Source of the DNA: Triticum aestivum
Taxonomy: Eukaryota; Streptophyta; Magnoliopsida; Poales; Poaceae
Direction: 5' to 3'
DNA: 64,000 nt
NCBI RefSeq assembly: GCF_018294505.1
Contig: NC_057803.1
Span: 683,181,826 to 683,245,825 of the forward strand
Of the stretch, positions 48,634-62,492 are shown in pieces. Within the stretch, counting starts at the first letter, position 1. Each line of letters opens with the position of its first letter. Below the pieces are notes generated by a model. It had not been told where the DNA came from, did not search any database, and worked only from the letters and a program-made list of their open reading frames with translations. The position numbers were made by a program, and so were the translations under genes.

Positions 48634-51600
48634 TGTGACGCCCCCGATTCAATCGTACACTAATCATGCACGCAAATGTGTACGATCAAGATCAGGGACT
48701 CACGGGAAGATATCACAACACAACTCTAAAACATAAATAAGTCATACAAGCATCATAATACAAGCCAGGGGCCTCGAGGGCTCGAATACAAGTGCTCGAT
48801 CATAGACGAGTCAGCGGAAGCAACAATATCTGAGTACAGACATAAGTTAAACAAGTTGCCATAAGATGGCTAGCACAAACTGGGATACAGATCGAAAGAG
48901 GCGCAGGCCTCCTGCCTGGGATCCTCCTAACTACTCCTGGTCGTCGTCAGCGGGCTGCACGTTGTAGTAGGCACCTCCGGTGTAGTAGGGGTCGTCGTCG
49001 ACGGTGGCGTCTGGCTCCAGGGCTCCAGCATCTGGTTGCGACAACCAGGTAGAAGGGAAAGGGGAAAAGAGGGAGAAAAGCAACCGTGAGTACTCATCCA
49101 AAGTACTCGCAAGCAAGGAGCTACACTACATATGCATGGGTATATGAGTAAAGGGCCATATCGGTGGACTGAACTGCAGAATGCCAGAATAAGAGGGGGA
49201 TAGCTAATCCTGTCGAAGACTACGCTTCTGGCAGCCTCCGTCTTGCAGCATGTAGAAGAGAGTAGATTGAAGTCCTCCAAGTAGCATCTCCAAGTAGCAT
49301 CTCCAAGTAGCATCTCCAGTAGCATCTCCAGTCGCATTGCATAGCATAATCCTACCCGACGATCCTCCTCTCGTCGCCCTGTGGAAAAGCGATCACCGGG
49401 TTGTTTGTGGAACTTGGAAGGGTGTGTTTTATTAAGTATCCGGTTCTAGTTGTCATAAGGTCAAGGTACAACTCCAAGTCCTCCTGTTACCGAAGATCAC
49501 GGCTATTTGAATAGATTAACTTCCCTGCAGGGGTGCACCAACTTACCCAACACGCTTGATCCCATTTGGCCGGACACACTTTCCTGGGTCATGCCCGGCC
49601 GTGGAAGATCAACACGTCACAACCCCACCTAGGCACAACAGAGAGGCCAGCACGCCGGTCTAAACCTAAGCGCGCAGGGGTCTGGGCCCATTGCCCTGAG
49701 CACACCTGCACGTTGCGTGGGCGGCCGAAAGCAGACCTAGCCTAGTGGCGTTCCAGTCCAATCCGGCGCGCGCCGCTCCGTCGCTGACGTCTGAAGTGCT
49801 TCGGCTGATACCACGACGCCGAGTGCCCATATCTTTCCCACGTAGTTGGTTAGTGCGTATAGGCTCGTAGCCAACTCAGATCAAATACCAAGATCTCGTT
49901 AAGCGCGTTAAGTATCCGCGAACTCCGAACAGGGCCAGGCCCACTTGTCTCCTAGGTGGTCTCAACCTGCCCTGTCGCTCCGCCACAAAGATCCACACAG
50001 AGGGCCGTCGGGACAAAGGTCCTTTCAGCCCCCAATCCGTGAATCACTCGCGGGTACTCTTCGAGCTGACCCGACTTTAGTCACCATCTGTATAGTATGT
50101 ATGTATGTATAGTATATACCCGTGATCACCTCCCGAGTGATCACGGCCCAATAGTATAGCAAGGCAGACCGACAAGTATGTAGGGCCAATAATGATAAAC
50201 TAGCATCCTATACTAAGTATTTAGGATTGCAGGTAAGGTATCAACAGATGTAGCAACAATGTCAGGCTATGCATCAGAATAGGATTAACGGAAAGCAGTA
50301 ACATGCTACACTACTCTAATGCAAGCAGTATAGAGAAGAGTAGGCGATATCTGGTGATCAAGGGGGGGGGGGCTTGCCTGGTTGCTCAGACAAGGAGGGG
50401 TCGTCGTCGATGTAGTCGTACTCGGTGGCATCAGCGCCGGTCTCGGGGTCTACCGGGAAAGAAGAGGGGGGAAGAAACAGTAAATACAGAGCCAACAAAG
50501 TATCACAAACAAAACGAGGCAATACGCGGTGCTAGGTGTGCCCGAACGCGGTAGTAGGTGATACCGACGAAGGGGGAAAGCATCCGGGAAAGTATTCCCG
50601 GTGTTTCGCGTTTTCGGGCAGAGGAGCCGGAGGGGGAAAGTTGCGAGTTCGATAGGTTAGGGGGGTGTGGTGGACGAACGGGCTGCGTATCCGGATTCGT
50701 CTCGTCGTTCTGAGCAACTTTCATGTTGAAAATATTTTAATCCGAGTTACGGATTAAAAGATATGATTTTCTAAAGATTTTATTAATTTCTGGTATTTAA
50801 TTAATTATTTAATCCAACATTATCCAGAATAGTAAATCCTGACGTCAGCATGACATCAGGGTGATGTCAGCAGTCAACGTTGACCATTGACCTGGTCAAC
50901 CTGACGTGTGGGTCCAGTGGGACCCACCTGTCATTCTTTGTTTAGTATAATTACAGATTAGTTAATTTAGTTAGTGATTAGGTTAATCTAATCAGGATTA
51001 ATTAACTTAATTACTTACTTAATTAATTATTATTTTAATTATTTTAGTTATTGTTTATTTATTTATTTAATATATCTATTTATTTATTTATTTTAATTCC
51101 TTTTTCTTTTCCTTTTTTTTAAAACGTTCTGGGATGGGGCCCCAAGGTCAGTGGCTCAGGGGGAGCCCTAACGGGCGAACGGGCACCGGTCCCGGGCGCA
51201 CCCGAGCGGGCACTCGCCCGTAGGGCGGGATGAGGCCGCCGGGGCACCAACGGCGCGGCACGCCGGCGCGGCCAACCGGGGCCACGGCGGGCGGAGGCGA
51301 GGGGTGGCGCCGATGCGGCTAGTGGCGCGCGGGCGGGCGCGGTGGCGCGGCCGCGGGAGGAGGGCAGGGCGGAGACGAGGCGCACCGAGGCACAGGGCCA
51401 AGGGGCGCCGACCGGAGCAGAAGCGGGCGACAGCAGGGATGGCGCAGGGCGCTGGGAGCCGCCGGGGTTGGAGGCGAGGCGACCTGGGGGGGAAGAGGGC
51501 GCAGCCACGGGCGCGAGGGCCACGGTGAGCGCGACGAGCGCGGGGAAAGGAGGAGACGGGGGCGGGACGGTCCGGCGCGGCAGGGGGGAAGAGGCCCCGG

Positions 51601-52364
51601 CCGTGGCCATGGCCAGCCAGGCGCGAGGGGAGGGGGCATGCGGGTGCGGCCGTGCGGAACGAGGCCGGCACGGGCACGGCCGCCCGGGGAGGAACCGGCG
51701 ACGACGTGGTCGGAGCGCGGGCGGTGACTGCGTGGGAAAAGGGGAAGGAAGGGGAGGTGCTCACGGGGGGGGGGGGGAATGTAGGGCACGGGCAGCGGGC
51801 GTGACGGCGGTCGGGGAGGACCGGCGAGGAGGCGTTCGGCGGCGACGAGGCCTGGCGGCGGCGGTGGTCTCCTCCCTCGATCCCGATCCAATCGGGGGAG
51901 AGGGGGAGAGATATTTTTGGGAGAGGGGGGGGGTGTCGGTGGGGGGGGGGAACGTGGGTTGGACCGAGGGGATAAGGGAGAGGAGCGGGGCCGACCTGGG
52001 CCGGCCTGGTTGGCCCAATGGCCAGCTGGGCCGCGGTTCAGCAGGGGGGCTTCCTTTTCTTTCTTTTTTTGTTTCTGTTTCTCTTTTGTATTTTCTTTCT
52101 TTTATTTATTTTCTTTTCTGTTTAATTCATTTAAAAGTATTTAGGCATTTTATAAAAAATGGGTTTTCTGCACTATAATTACCTATGCCATTTTTGGCAC
52201 AGCCCGAACATTTTAGTTTAATATTTTGAAAACTTTTGTCGTTTGATTGATTTAGGATTTAAATTTGAAACGGTTTCGAATTAACCCGAGATTAATTACA
52301 GTGACAGAGGTGATGTGTCATCATTAGTAGGGGATTACTGTAGCTTGATTATCCGGGCGTCACA
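48634..52364 (-). repeat. LARD LTR (3' LTR of the element), 3731 bp
   Basis: Begins TGTGACGCCCCCGATTCAAT and ends GGGCGTCACA. It includes 15-bp tandem units (AGTAGCATCTCCA, 49276-49331), a TGTA-type microsatellite (about 50094-50117), an AT-rich block (50730-51120), and a very GC-rich block (51150-52040) whose long open frames are compositional, not genes. Confidence 0.95.
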
Positions 52365-55300
52365 ATTCTCCTCCACTACAAGAAATCTCGTCCCGAGATT
52401 TAAGAGGGGAGTAAGGGGAAAGACTAGGTTACGATATTCTAACGGATCTTCTCGAAGAAGTTAATCCCTTTCGTTGATGTCTTCAATTCTTTATTCCGAT
52501 GCATCATGATAAACTTGTCATCATTTCTTCGGGAACTCCATCGTACTTACGAAAGGATAAGGGGCAGCTCACTACCACATAATGCTTTTGAGGGAAACAA
52601 TCTGGGGTTAACCCATGAATTAGTATAAGATTATCTCACGAGTTGAACATATGAAATACCTCGAGAGTAAGGTACGAAGGTACCATAAGAGGCTCCAAGC
52701 GGATAGATAGTTGCTCGAAGCCTGAACCAGAGTGAGAAAGGGGTTCAGAGTAGCGAGAGTAAGTATTGCGTCTGCTACCAGAATAGATCACTAGGACAGT
52801 GGCCCGTGAATTACATACGAGTCCACGCGGGAGGAATAACTTTGGGAATAGGGGGTGTACAGGACAGTCAGGTTTCGGTCCTGTGGAACTGGGGGTTATG
52901 GGCCCCACCATGTGGTTTTTTTTTTATTTTTTTAATAGGAGCAGTGACATCTTTCACGGCCATGATAGCAAGGCATGTCAGAGAGTACCATGTCAGTTAT
53001 GTCGGCAACAACGTTGGTACCAAGGGCGAGGGATGAAGAGAACCACCTTCCTGCTCGTTGAACGAGGCGGACCAATAGGCAAAGTTCTCGTCCATCGGCG
53101 ATTACCGGAAGTCATCAACAGTAGAAACAGGGTTACACCAGACAAGAAGGTACACCGAGGTGTTTACCTAAGCAGGGGATTACCACTGCTCGGTTAAGTA
53201 GTTTACAAGAAAGTTTGAACAAAACAACGGGAAGGAAAATGTGCTTAAACACGTATATCAGGGGTATATCCTTCCCAAGGACAAGCAGAGCAAGATATCC
53301 ATGACAGGATATTATGTAGAAAACTCCTTAGGTAGGGGAGAGAAATTTCATGACATTACCCATACAACGGTGTTTGGATAATTGAGCAAGAAACATTTAG
53401 CATTGGGCTTCAAATGTTCTTGTTGGAAATCAGAGTATCACAGACATGCTTCGAGATAGCATTGACATGGTCTTCAAGCAAAGGCCGGTTTTTAGATACT
53501 CAATGGATCCATCAGGAACAGTTTATAACATAGGTCTTACAATTTCCTCCAAGAAGAATGGTTATCCTTGCAAATAAACCATAATGATAGGTCCTCCAGC
53601 CAGGGGGGGGGTGCTAGGCATGACATCCTGTTACCAGGTCATCAAAGGGCCAACAACATAACTCTTGGAAAGTTGTCCCAACCATCATATCTGACCGAGA
53701 TTCAGATCCGATTGGTGTAATGATACCTCAGACTCAGGATGTCCGAGAATAAAAGGTGCAACACAAATAGACGAAATGACATTTCAGGATTCTCAGGAAA
53801 TGAACTATGGGAGTGGGTTCCTGAAACAATAGTTCATCATTAAACCAAGGAGAGGAGGAGGTGGCTGATGGGCTCGGCGATAATCCATCGAGATTTCCGA
53901 CAAGATGGATTTCCACAATTATGTGAACAAGGAGATAACATTTGTCAGATCAAATGGTATAATGATGTATGCTCGAGGAAACATACTCAATTAAACATTG
54001 GTTGAAAGGTGCACCCGAATATGGGTTGGGTCGCACGATCAATGTTAGAGTGGTGACTTGACGAACAAAAGAATTAGAATGAAACTCGACCATTACTTCA
54101 AAGCATTAGGGTTGCTAGAAGTTTTGAATTCACACCTCATAGTTCAATTGTCGGTATTCCGGTTAGAAACAACACGGGTACCAAGAAAGAATGGTGAGGG
54201 TGAGAAGTATCACCATACCAAGAATTCTTAAGAGGTGGAGTAATCCTCACGACCTTCTTGACATAAAAGATGGTAATACTCCATGGTAAAGAAGAACAAA
54301 TGCTAGGTAGCAAGGAACTCGAGGTATAACACAGAACACAAACAAGTTTTTGTTGGAGGGAACGCAATAAAGAGGTCGATGACAACACAAATCATCGAGG
54401 GCAAGGATGGTATTTCTCATCATTAATTCAATTGATATCCTGGAAGAGCATCAGAATGTAGATGGTGATCATGACACATTTGTCGAGAGATTCCACGAAG
54501 ATGTAATCGATCCGCGATCACATCAAGTCAAAAGAATGATGAAGCAAGAGGTTATTGGAACCATAGGTACGACACAAACTTGAAATCAAGATTGTTGTTC
54601 AAGGCGAACTGATATGACGAGGAAGATCGACGTAAGCTTAGCTCATTGTCAAAAGTTGTGCTCCGGGATTAAGGACCAGGTAGCACAGTTAAAATTTAGC
54701 ATGGTAATGATATGGCCGATCAGGCTAGGAATGACATGATCGGGTACAAACTCGTAAGTAAAGAATATTAGTAAGAGTTGTTGAACCGTAATGCGGACTC
54801 GGTTCAGTTATCGGTGTCTTTGAGTGTTTAATAAATCAGAGCCCATGAAAAATTGTAATCAGTGAGTATGTAGTACTTGATGAAGAACTCATAGGAAGTT
54901 ATGCAGTTCCAAGATAATCTCGAGATACCATGGGGTAATACTCGACGACAGATCAAAGTAGAGGTTGTACCGGGGTATTGATCCACAGAAGACAAGTGCT
55001 TACACTTGCATCGAAAATGGTATTTAAAGGAGAACATGGTCGAAACCACGGTTGTAAAAGGCCATACCCCAGATATAAGATGAACTTATATCAAGGGAAT
55101 AATTAATTTTAAAAGAAGCTTCGATGAGAAGATGTACATCTGGTCCATGGGCATGAACACAAAGTTCAAGGTCGACTCCCACTTCTCCAATGCATAACCT
55201 TTCATCCACTTCCCGCGTCCGATTAAGTTGCAGTGTTGAAATTTTATCTGGCGAAGCACCAGAAGAGTATGACTCGTGAAAACTTTCGGGTTCACACGGT

Positions 55301-56522
55301 CTAGAGAAAGCATATGTTCAACCCTTAGTGGCTTCTTAGAAACATATACCACAAGTTTCAAGAGTAAATAACACAAGCCCGAAAGCAGAGTATGGTTGGC
55401 CAAGCGGAGGATACAACTTAACAAAGGCATTAGGTATCAGGGGAAGAACTCACAAAGTGATCAAATGTGAAGGACACTGTCGGATAATAATCCAACAGTG
55501 GATATGGCGATCCACAATGGGGCTGATATGAGTATCGATACCCAATCAGGGGAAGAAAGATTGCAAATGCATCGGTTTATAGAACAGCTGATTAGTTCAA
55601 CGCTTAATTAGCAAAGTAATTATGATTTTCAAATCAAGGGATCAGGAGCAAATGCTCTGATCAAGAATGGATAAGCTGAATAGAATTAGGGATACAATCA
55701 ACGACAATTGGACTGGTCGAGAACCAATTCCAGTTAAAAGAATGGCAGCTCAGCCGGAAAGGTAATTTATAAGGATCAGTGATGATTGCGCGTATTCGCA
55801 AACATATTGAGTCGATAGACCCAAAATGACAATGACAAGGAATGTCAATAAGATTTCTATACTTATGGGATTAATCATAATGAAAGCAAACAAGAAATTC
55901 CAGAGCAATAGGTTGCTGAGGATTTCGGAATATCGGGTGGTATTTCGAAGACTTTTGTGTAACACATGAACAACTGGGGAATGAGCGAATACTCGATAAG
56001 TGCGAGAATTTATTTGAAGGGGGTATTCATGTGGCAAAGAACTGCTAGGCAGTAGGCACAAAGTATTCTCGGAACAATAGAGAAAACTTCGGGGTATCTT
56101 GTAATAACAAGATCAATGGGGGATGATCATATGAATGGCAAGTGTAAGTAGTTATCCATACAGATTTATCGGTGGTCAGGAATAGCAAAAGTGATGGGCA
56201 CAAAGTCTCGAGAGAACATCAGAGAGTATCTTCGGAATCTTCTGATGTAGCAGGCGATCCTCTGCAGTAAGGGGCTCTCCGGGTGGATGCGATCACGAGA
56301 TCCTAATCTTAGAGTTAGCAAATTCATTTAACCCGAATAATAGAGAGATCAGAGTCCCAGAGTATAGGTCGAGGAGTAAAAGATCCTACTACCACCCGAT
56401 GGCGACGTGGGCCCATGGGCCACACAGCCATGTTAGTAAAAGTTTTTGCAACGTCTAGACTCGACTTCGGCCAAGGAGTGTCGAAGGGGGATTCCTACAG
56501 GCAGCCGGCTCTGATACCAACT
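52365..56522 (-). other. LARD internal domain, non-coding
   Basis: 4158 bp without recognisable retroviral-type protein domains. All open frames are under about 135 codons and lack motifs. A poly-G run occurs at about 53605-53612. Confidence 0.85.
56507..56519 (-). other. primer-binding site of the LARD (initiator Met tRNA)
   Basis: Minus strand TGGTATCAGAGCC, starting three bases inside the LTR edge. It primes minus-strand DNA synthesis in this class. Confidence 0.9.
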
Positions 56523-59500
56523 TGTGACGCCCCCGATTCAATCGTACACTAATCATGCACGCAAATGTGTACGATCAAGACCAGGGACTCACGGGAAGAT
56601 ATCACAACACAACTCTAAAACATAAATAAGTCATACAAGCATCATAATACAAGCCAAGGGCCTCAAGGGCTCGAATACAAGTGCTCGATCATAGACGAGT
56701 CAGCGGAAGCAACAATATCTGAGTACAGACATAAGTTAAACAAGTTGCCATAAGATGGCTAGCACAAACTGGGATACAGATCAAAAGAGGCGCAGGCCTC
56801 CTGCCTGGGATCCTCCTAACTACTCCTGGTCGTCGTCAGCGGGCTGCACGTAGTAGTAGGCACCTCCGGTGTAGTAGGGGTCGTCATCGACGGTGGCATC
56901 TGGCTCCAGGGCTCCAGCATCTGGTTGCGACAACCAGGTAGAAGGGAAAGGGGAAAAGAGGGAGAAAAGCAACCGTGAGTACTCATCCAAAGTACTCGCA
57001 AGCAAGGAGCTACACTACATATGCATGGGTATATGAGTAAAGGGCCATATCGGTGGACTGAACTGCAGAATGCCAGAATAAGAGGGGGATAGCTAATCCT
57101 GTCGAAGACTACGCTTCTGGCAGCCTCCGTCTTGCAGCATGTAGAAGAGAGTAGATTGAAGTCCTCCAAGTAGCATCTCCAAGTAGCATCTCCAAGTAGC
57201 ATCTCCAGTAGCATCTCCAGTCGCATTGCATAGCATAATCCTACTCGGCGATCCTCCTCTCGTCGCCCTGTGGAAAAGCGATCACCGGGTTGTCTGTGGA
57301 ACTTGGAAGGGTGTGTTTTATTAAGTATCCGGTTCTAGTTATCATAAGGTCAAGGTACAACTCCAAGTCGTCCTGTTACCGAAGATCACGGCTATTCGAA
57401 TAGATTAACTTCCCTGCAGGGGTGCACCAACTTACCCAACACACTTGATCCCATTTGGCCGGACACACTTTCCTGGGTCATGCCCGGCCGTGGAAGATCA
57501 ACACGTCGCAGCCCCACCTAGGCACAACAGAGAGGCCAGCACGCCGGTCTAAACCTAAGCACGCAGGGGTCTGGGCCCATCGCCCTGAGCACACCTGCAT
57601 GTTGCGTGGGCGGCCGAAAGCAGACCTAGCCTAGTGGCGTTCCAGTCCAATCCGGCGCGCGCCGCTCCGTCGCTGACATCTGAAGTGCTTCGGCTGATAC
57701 CATGACACCGAGTGCCCATATGTTTCCCACGTAGTTGGTTAGTGCGTATAGGCTCGTAGCCAACTCAGATCAAATACCAAGATCTCGTTAAGCGCGTTAA
57801 GTATCCGCGAACGCCGAACAGGGCCAGGCCCACCTGTCTCCTAGGTGGTCTCAACCTGCCCTGTCGCTCCGCCACAAAGATCCACACAGAGGTCCGTCGG
57901 GACAAAGGTCCTTTCAGCCCCCAATCCGTGAATCACTCGCGGGTACTCTTCAAGCTGACCCGACTTTAGTCACCATCTGTATAGTATGTATGTATGTATA
58001 GTATATACCCGTGATCACCTCTTGAGTGATCACGGCCCAATAGTATAGCAAGGCAGACCGACAAGTATGTAGGGCCAATAATGATAAACTAGCATCCTAT
58101 ACTAAGTATTTAGGATTGCAGGTAAGGTATCAACAGATGTAGCAACAATGTCAGGCTATGCATCAGAATAGGATTAACGGAAAGCAGTAACATGCTACAC
58201 TACTCTAATGCAAGCAGTATAGAGAAGAGTAGGCGATATCTGGTGATCAAGGGGGGGGGGGCTTGCCTGGTTGCTCAGACAAGGAGGGGTCATCGTCGAT
58301 GTAGTCGTACTCGGTGGCATCAGCGCCGGTCTCGGGGTCTACCGGGGAAGAAGAGGGGGGAAGAAACAGTAAATACAGAGCCAACAAAGTATCACAAACA
58401 AAACGAGGCAATACGCGGTGCTAGGTGTGCCCGAACGCGGTAGTAGGTGATAACGACGAAGGGGGAAAGCATCCGGGAAAGTATTCCCGGTGTTTTGCGT
58501 TTTCGTGCAGAGGAGCCGGAGGGGGAAAGTTGCGAGTTCGATAGGTTAGGGGGGTGTGGTGGACGAACGGGCTGCGTATCCGGATTCGTCTCGTCGTTCT
58601 GAGCAACTTTCATGTTGAAAATATTTTAATCCGAGTTACGGATTAAAAGATATGATTTTTTAAAGATTTTATTAATTTCTGGTATTTAATTAATTATTTA
58701 ATCCAACATTATCCAGAATAGTAAATGCTGACGTCAGCATGACATCAGGGTGATGTCAGCAGTCAACGTTGACCATTGACCTGGTCAACCTGACGTGTGG
58801 GTCCAGTGGGACCCACCTGTCATTCTCTGTTTAGTTTAATTACAGATTAGTTAATTTAGTTAGTGATTAGGTTAATCTAATCAGGATTAATTAACTTAAT
58901 TACTTAATTACTTAATTAATTAATATTTTAGTTATTGTTTATTTATTTATTTAATATATCTATTTATTTATTTATTTTAATTCCTTTTTCTTTTCCTTTT
59001 TTTTAAAACGTTCTGGGATGGGGCCCCAAGGTCAGTGGCTCAGGGGGAGCCCTAACGGGCGAACGGGCACCGGTCCCGGGTGCACCCGAGCGGGCACTCG
59101 CCCGTAGGGCGGGACGAGGCCGCCGGGGCACCAACGGCGCGGCACGCCGGCGCAGCCAACCGGGGCCACGGCGGGCGGAGGCGAGGGGTGGCGCCGATGC
59201 GGCCAGTGGCGCGCGGGCGGGCGCGGTGGCGCGGCCGCGGGAGGAGGGCAGGGCGGAGACGAGGCGCACCGAGGAACGGGGCCAAGGGGCGCCGACCGGA
59301 GCGGAAGCGGGCGACGGCAGGGATGGCGCAGGGCGCTGGGAGCCGCCGGGGTTGGAGGCGAGGCGACCTGGGGGGAAGAGGGCGCGGCCACGAGCGCGAG
59401 GGCCACGGTGAGCGCGACGAGCGCGGGGAAAGGAGGAGACGGGGGCGGGACGGTCCGGCGCGGCAGGGGGGAAGAGGCCCCGGCCGTGGCCATGGCCAGC

Positions 59501-60250
59501 CAGGCGCGAGGGGAGGGGGCACGCGGGCGCGGCCGTGCGGAACGAGGCCGGCACGGGCACGGCCGCCCGGGGAGGAACCGACGACGGCGTGGTCGGAGCG
59601 CGGGCGGTGACTGCGCGGGAAAAGGGGAAGGAAGGGGAGGTGCTCACGGGGGGGGGGGGGAATGTAGGGCACGGGCAGCGGGCGTGACGGCGGTCGGGGA
59701 GGACCGGCGAGGAGGAGGACGAGGAGGCGTTCGGCGGCGACGAGGCCTGGCGGCGGCGGTGGTCTCCTCCCTCGATCCCGATCCAATCGGGGGAGAGGGG
59801 GAGAGATATTTTCAGGAGGGGGGGGGAGTGTCGGTGGGGGGGGGAACGTGGGTTGGACCGAGGGGATAAGGGAGAGGAGCGGGGCCGACCTGGGCCGGCC
59901 TGGTTGGCCCAATGGCCAGCTGGGCCGCGGTTCAGCAGGGGGGCTTCCTTTTTTTTGTTTCTGTTTCTCTTTTGTATTTTCTTTCTTTTATTTATTTTCT
60001 TTTCTGTTTAATTCATTTAAAAGTATTTAGGCATTTTATAAAAAATGGGTTTTCAGCACTATAATTACCTATGCCATTTTTGGCACAGCTCGAACATTTT
60101 AGTTTAATATCTTGAAAACTTTTGTCGTTTGATTGATTTAGGATTTAAATTTGAAACGGTTTCGAATTAACCCGAGATTAATTACAGTGACAGAGGTGAT
60201 GTGTCATCATTAGTAGGGGATTACTGTAGCTTGATTATCCGGGTGTCACA
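56523..60250 (-). repeat. LARD LTR (5' LTR of the element), 3728 bp
   Basis: Same sequence as 48634-52364 with scattered differences, mostly transitions: about 30 in the first 1.5 kb by eye, roughly 2%. An extra GGAGGACGA-type unit lies near 59714. Such divergence implies a recent insertion, under about one million years at commonly used grass rates; this is a rough estimate. Confidence 0.95.
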
Positions 60251-60255
60251 ATGTG

Positions 60256-61220
60256 GGAGCCAACATGGGTATCCAGATCCCGCTGTTGGTTATTGACCGG
60301 AGAGTCGTCTCGGTCATGTCTGCGTGTCTCCCGAACCTGTAGGGTCTACACACTTAAGGTTCGGTGACGCTAGGGTTGTTGAGATATTAGTATACGGTAA
60401 CCCGAAAGTTGTTCGGAGTCCCGGATGAGATCCCGGACATCACAAGGAGTTCCTAAATGGTCCGGAGGTGAAGATTTATATATAGGAAGTCAAGTTTCGG
60501 CCATCGGGAAAGTTTCAGGGGTAATCGGTATTTTACCGGGACCACCGGAAGGGTCCCGGGGGTCCACCGGGTGGGGCCACCTGTCCCGGAGGGCCCCATG
60601 GGCTGAAGTGGGAGGGGAACCAGCCCCTAGTGGGCTGGTGCGCCCCCTTGGGCCTCCCCTGCGCCTAGGGTTGGAAACCCTAGGGGTGGGGGGGGAGGGG
60701 CGCCCGACTTGGCTTGGGGGGCAAGCCACCCCTTTGGCCGCCGCCCCCTTGGAGATTGGATCTCCTAGGGCCGGCGCCCCCCTAGGGGTCCTATAAATAG
60801 TGGGGGGAGGGAGGGCAGCCACACCCTAGCCCCTGGCCTCTCCCTCTCCCTCCCGTGACACCTCTCCTTCTCGCAGTGCTCGGCGAAGCCCTGCCGAGAT
60901 CGCCGTAGTTTCCACCACCACGCCGTCGTGTTGCTGGATCTCCATCAACCTCTCCTTCCCCCTTGCTGGATCTAGTTGGAGGAGACGTCTTCCCAACCGT
61001 ACGTGTGTTGAACGCGGAGGTGCCGTCCATTCGGCGCTAGGTCATCGGTGATTTGGATCACGACGACTACGACTCCATCAACCCCGTTCTCTTGAATGCT
61101 TCCGCGCGCGATCTACAAGGGTATGTAGATGCACTCCTCTCTCCCTCATTGCTAGATGACTCCATAGATTGATCTTGGTGATGCGTAGAAAATTTTAAAA
61201 TTCTGCTACGTTCCCCAACA
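60256..61220 (+). repeat. copia 5' LTR, right segment
   Basis: Continues the LTR after the nested element. It includes the likely core promoter CCTATAAATAGTGGGG (60790-60805), so transcription of the element would start near 60820-60835. It ends CCCCAACA. Confidence 0.88.
60790..60800 (+). promoter_or_regulatory. TATA box of the copia LTR
   Basis: CTATAAATAGT sits where the BARE-type LTR promoter is expected, about 420 bases before the LTR end. The nested element separates it from the upstream half of the LTR by 11.6 kb. Confidence 0.7.
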
Positions 61221-62492
61221 GTGGCATCATGAGCTAGGTCTATGAGTAGTTTCTATGCACGAGTAGAACACAAAGCAGTTGTGGGCGTGGATATTGTCAA
61301 TTTGCTTGCCGTTACTAGTCTTATCTTGATTCGGCGGCATCGTGGGATGAAGCGGCCCGGACCAACCTTACACGTACGCTTACATGAGACTGGTTCCACC
61401 GATTGACATGCACTAGTTGCATAAGGTGGCTGGCGGGTGTCTGTCTCTCCCACTTTACTCGGATCGGATTCGATGAAAAGGGTCCTTATGAAGGGTAAAT
61501 AGAAATTGGCATATCACGTTGTGGTTTTGGCGTAGGTAAGAAACGTTCTTGCTAGAAACCTATAGCAGCCACGTAAAAACTTGCAACAACAATTAGAGGA
61601 CGTCTAACTTGTTTTTGCAGCATGTGCCGTGTGATTTGATATGGCCAAAAGGATGTGATGAATGATATATGTGATGTATGAGATTGATCATGTTCTTGTA
61701 ATAGGAATCACGAATTGCATGTCGATGAGTATGACAACCGGCAGGAGCCATAGGAGTTGTCTTAATTTATTTATGACCTGCATGTCAACTTAAACATCAT
61801 GTAATTACTTTAATTTATTGCTAAAGCGTTAGCCATAGTAGTAGAAGTAATAGATGACGAGACAACTTCAAGAAGACACGATGATGGAGATCATGGTGTC
61901 ATGCCGGTGACAACGATGATCATGAAGCCCCGAAGATGGAGATCAAAAAGAGCAAATGATACTGGCCATATCATGTCACTATTTGATTGCATGTGATGTT
62001 TATCATGTTTTACATCTTATTTGCTTAGAATGACGGTAGCTTAAATAAGATGATCCCTCATAATAATTTCAAGAAAGTGTTCCCCCTAACTGTGCACCGT
62101 TGCGAAGGTTCGTTGTTTCGAAGCACCATGTGATGATCGGGTGTGATAGATTCTAATGTTTGAATACAACGGGTGTAAGCCAGATTTACACACGCAATAC
62201 ACTTAGGTTGACTTGACGAGCCTAGCATGTACAGCATTGGCCTCGGAACACGGAAGACCGAAAGGTCGAGCATGAGTTGTATAAAAGATACGATCAACAT
62301 GAAGATGTTCACCGATGTTGACTAGTCCGTCTCACGTGATGATCCGACACGGCCTAGTTAACTCAGATCATGTTTCACTTAGATGACTGGAGGGATGTCT
62401 ATCTGAGTGGGAGTTCATCGAATAATTTGATTAGATGAACTTAATTATCATGAACTTAGTCTAAAATCTTTACAATATGTCTTGTAGATCAA
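61221..62492 (+). other. copia untranslated leader with primer-binding site
   Basis: TGGCATCATGAGC at 61222-61234 is the primer-binding site. The rest, up to the gag ATG, has no long open frame, as normal for BARE-type elements. Confidence 0.75.

Larger units (their letters stand above)
48634..60250 (-). mobile_element. LARD-like LTR retrotransposon, 11,617 bp, nested in the copia LTR
   Basis: Two long direct LTRs (3731 and 3728 bp) bound a 4158-bp interior, flanked by a perfect target duplication ATGTG (48629-48633 and 60251-60255). Orientation is minus: the initiator-Met primer-binding complement GGCTCTGATACCA lies at 56507-56519 beside the right-hand LTR, and a polypurine tract GTGGAGGAGAA lies (minus strand) at 52366-52376 beside the left-hand LTR. 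The interior has no zinc knuckle, protease, reverse transcriptase or integrase motif and only short open frames, so it is non-autonomous and fits the large retrotransposon derivative class. It is probably gypsy-mobilised, judging from the TGTGACG...CGTCACA ends common in Triticeae gypsy families; the exact family name is not asserted. Confidence 0.92.

Noticed and set aside
59052..59912. Long open frames (up to 286 codons) in the GC-rich block of the LARD LTRs, also 51319-52178
   Set aside because: They occur in several frames on both strands, are Pro/Arg/Ala-rich, and sit in a non-coding GC-rich LTR block. Slight length differences between the two LTRs shift them freely.
62058..62312. Minus-strand open frames within the copia leader
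   Set aside because: The leader is non-coding in this family and the frames lack features.
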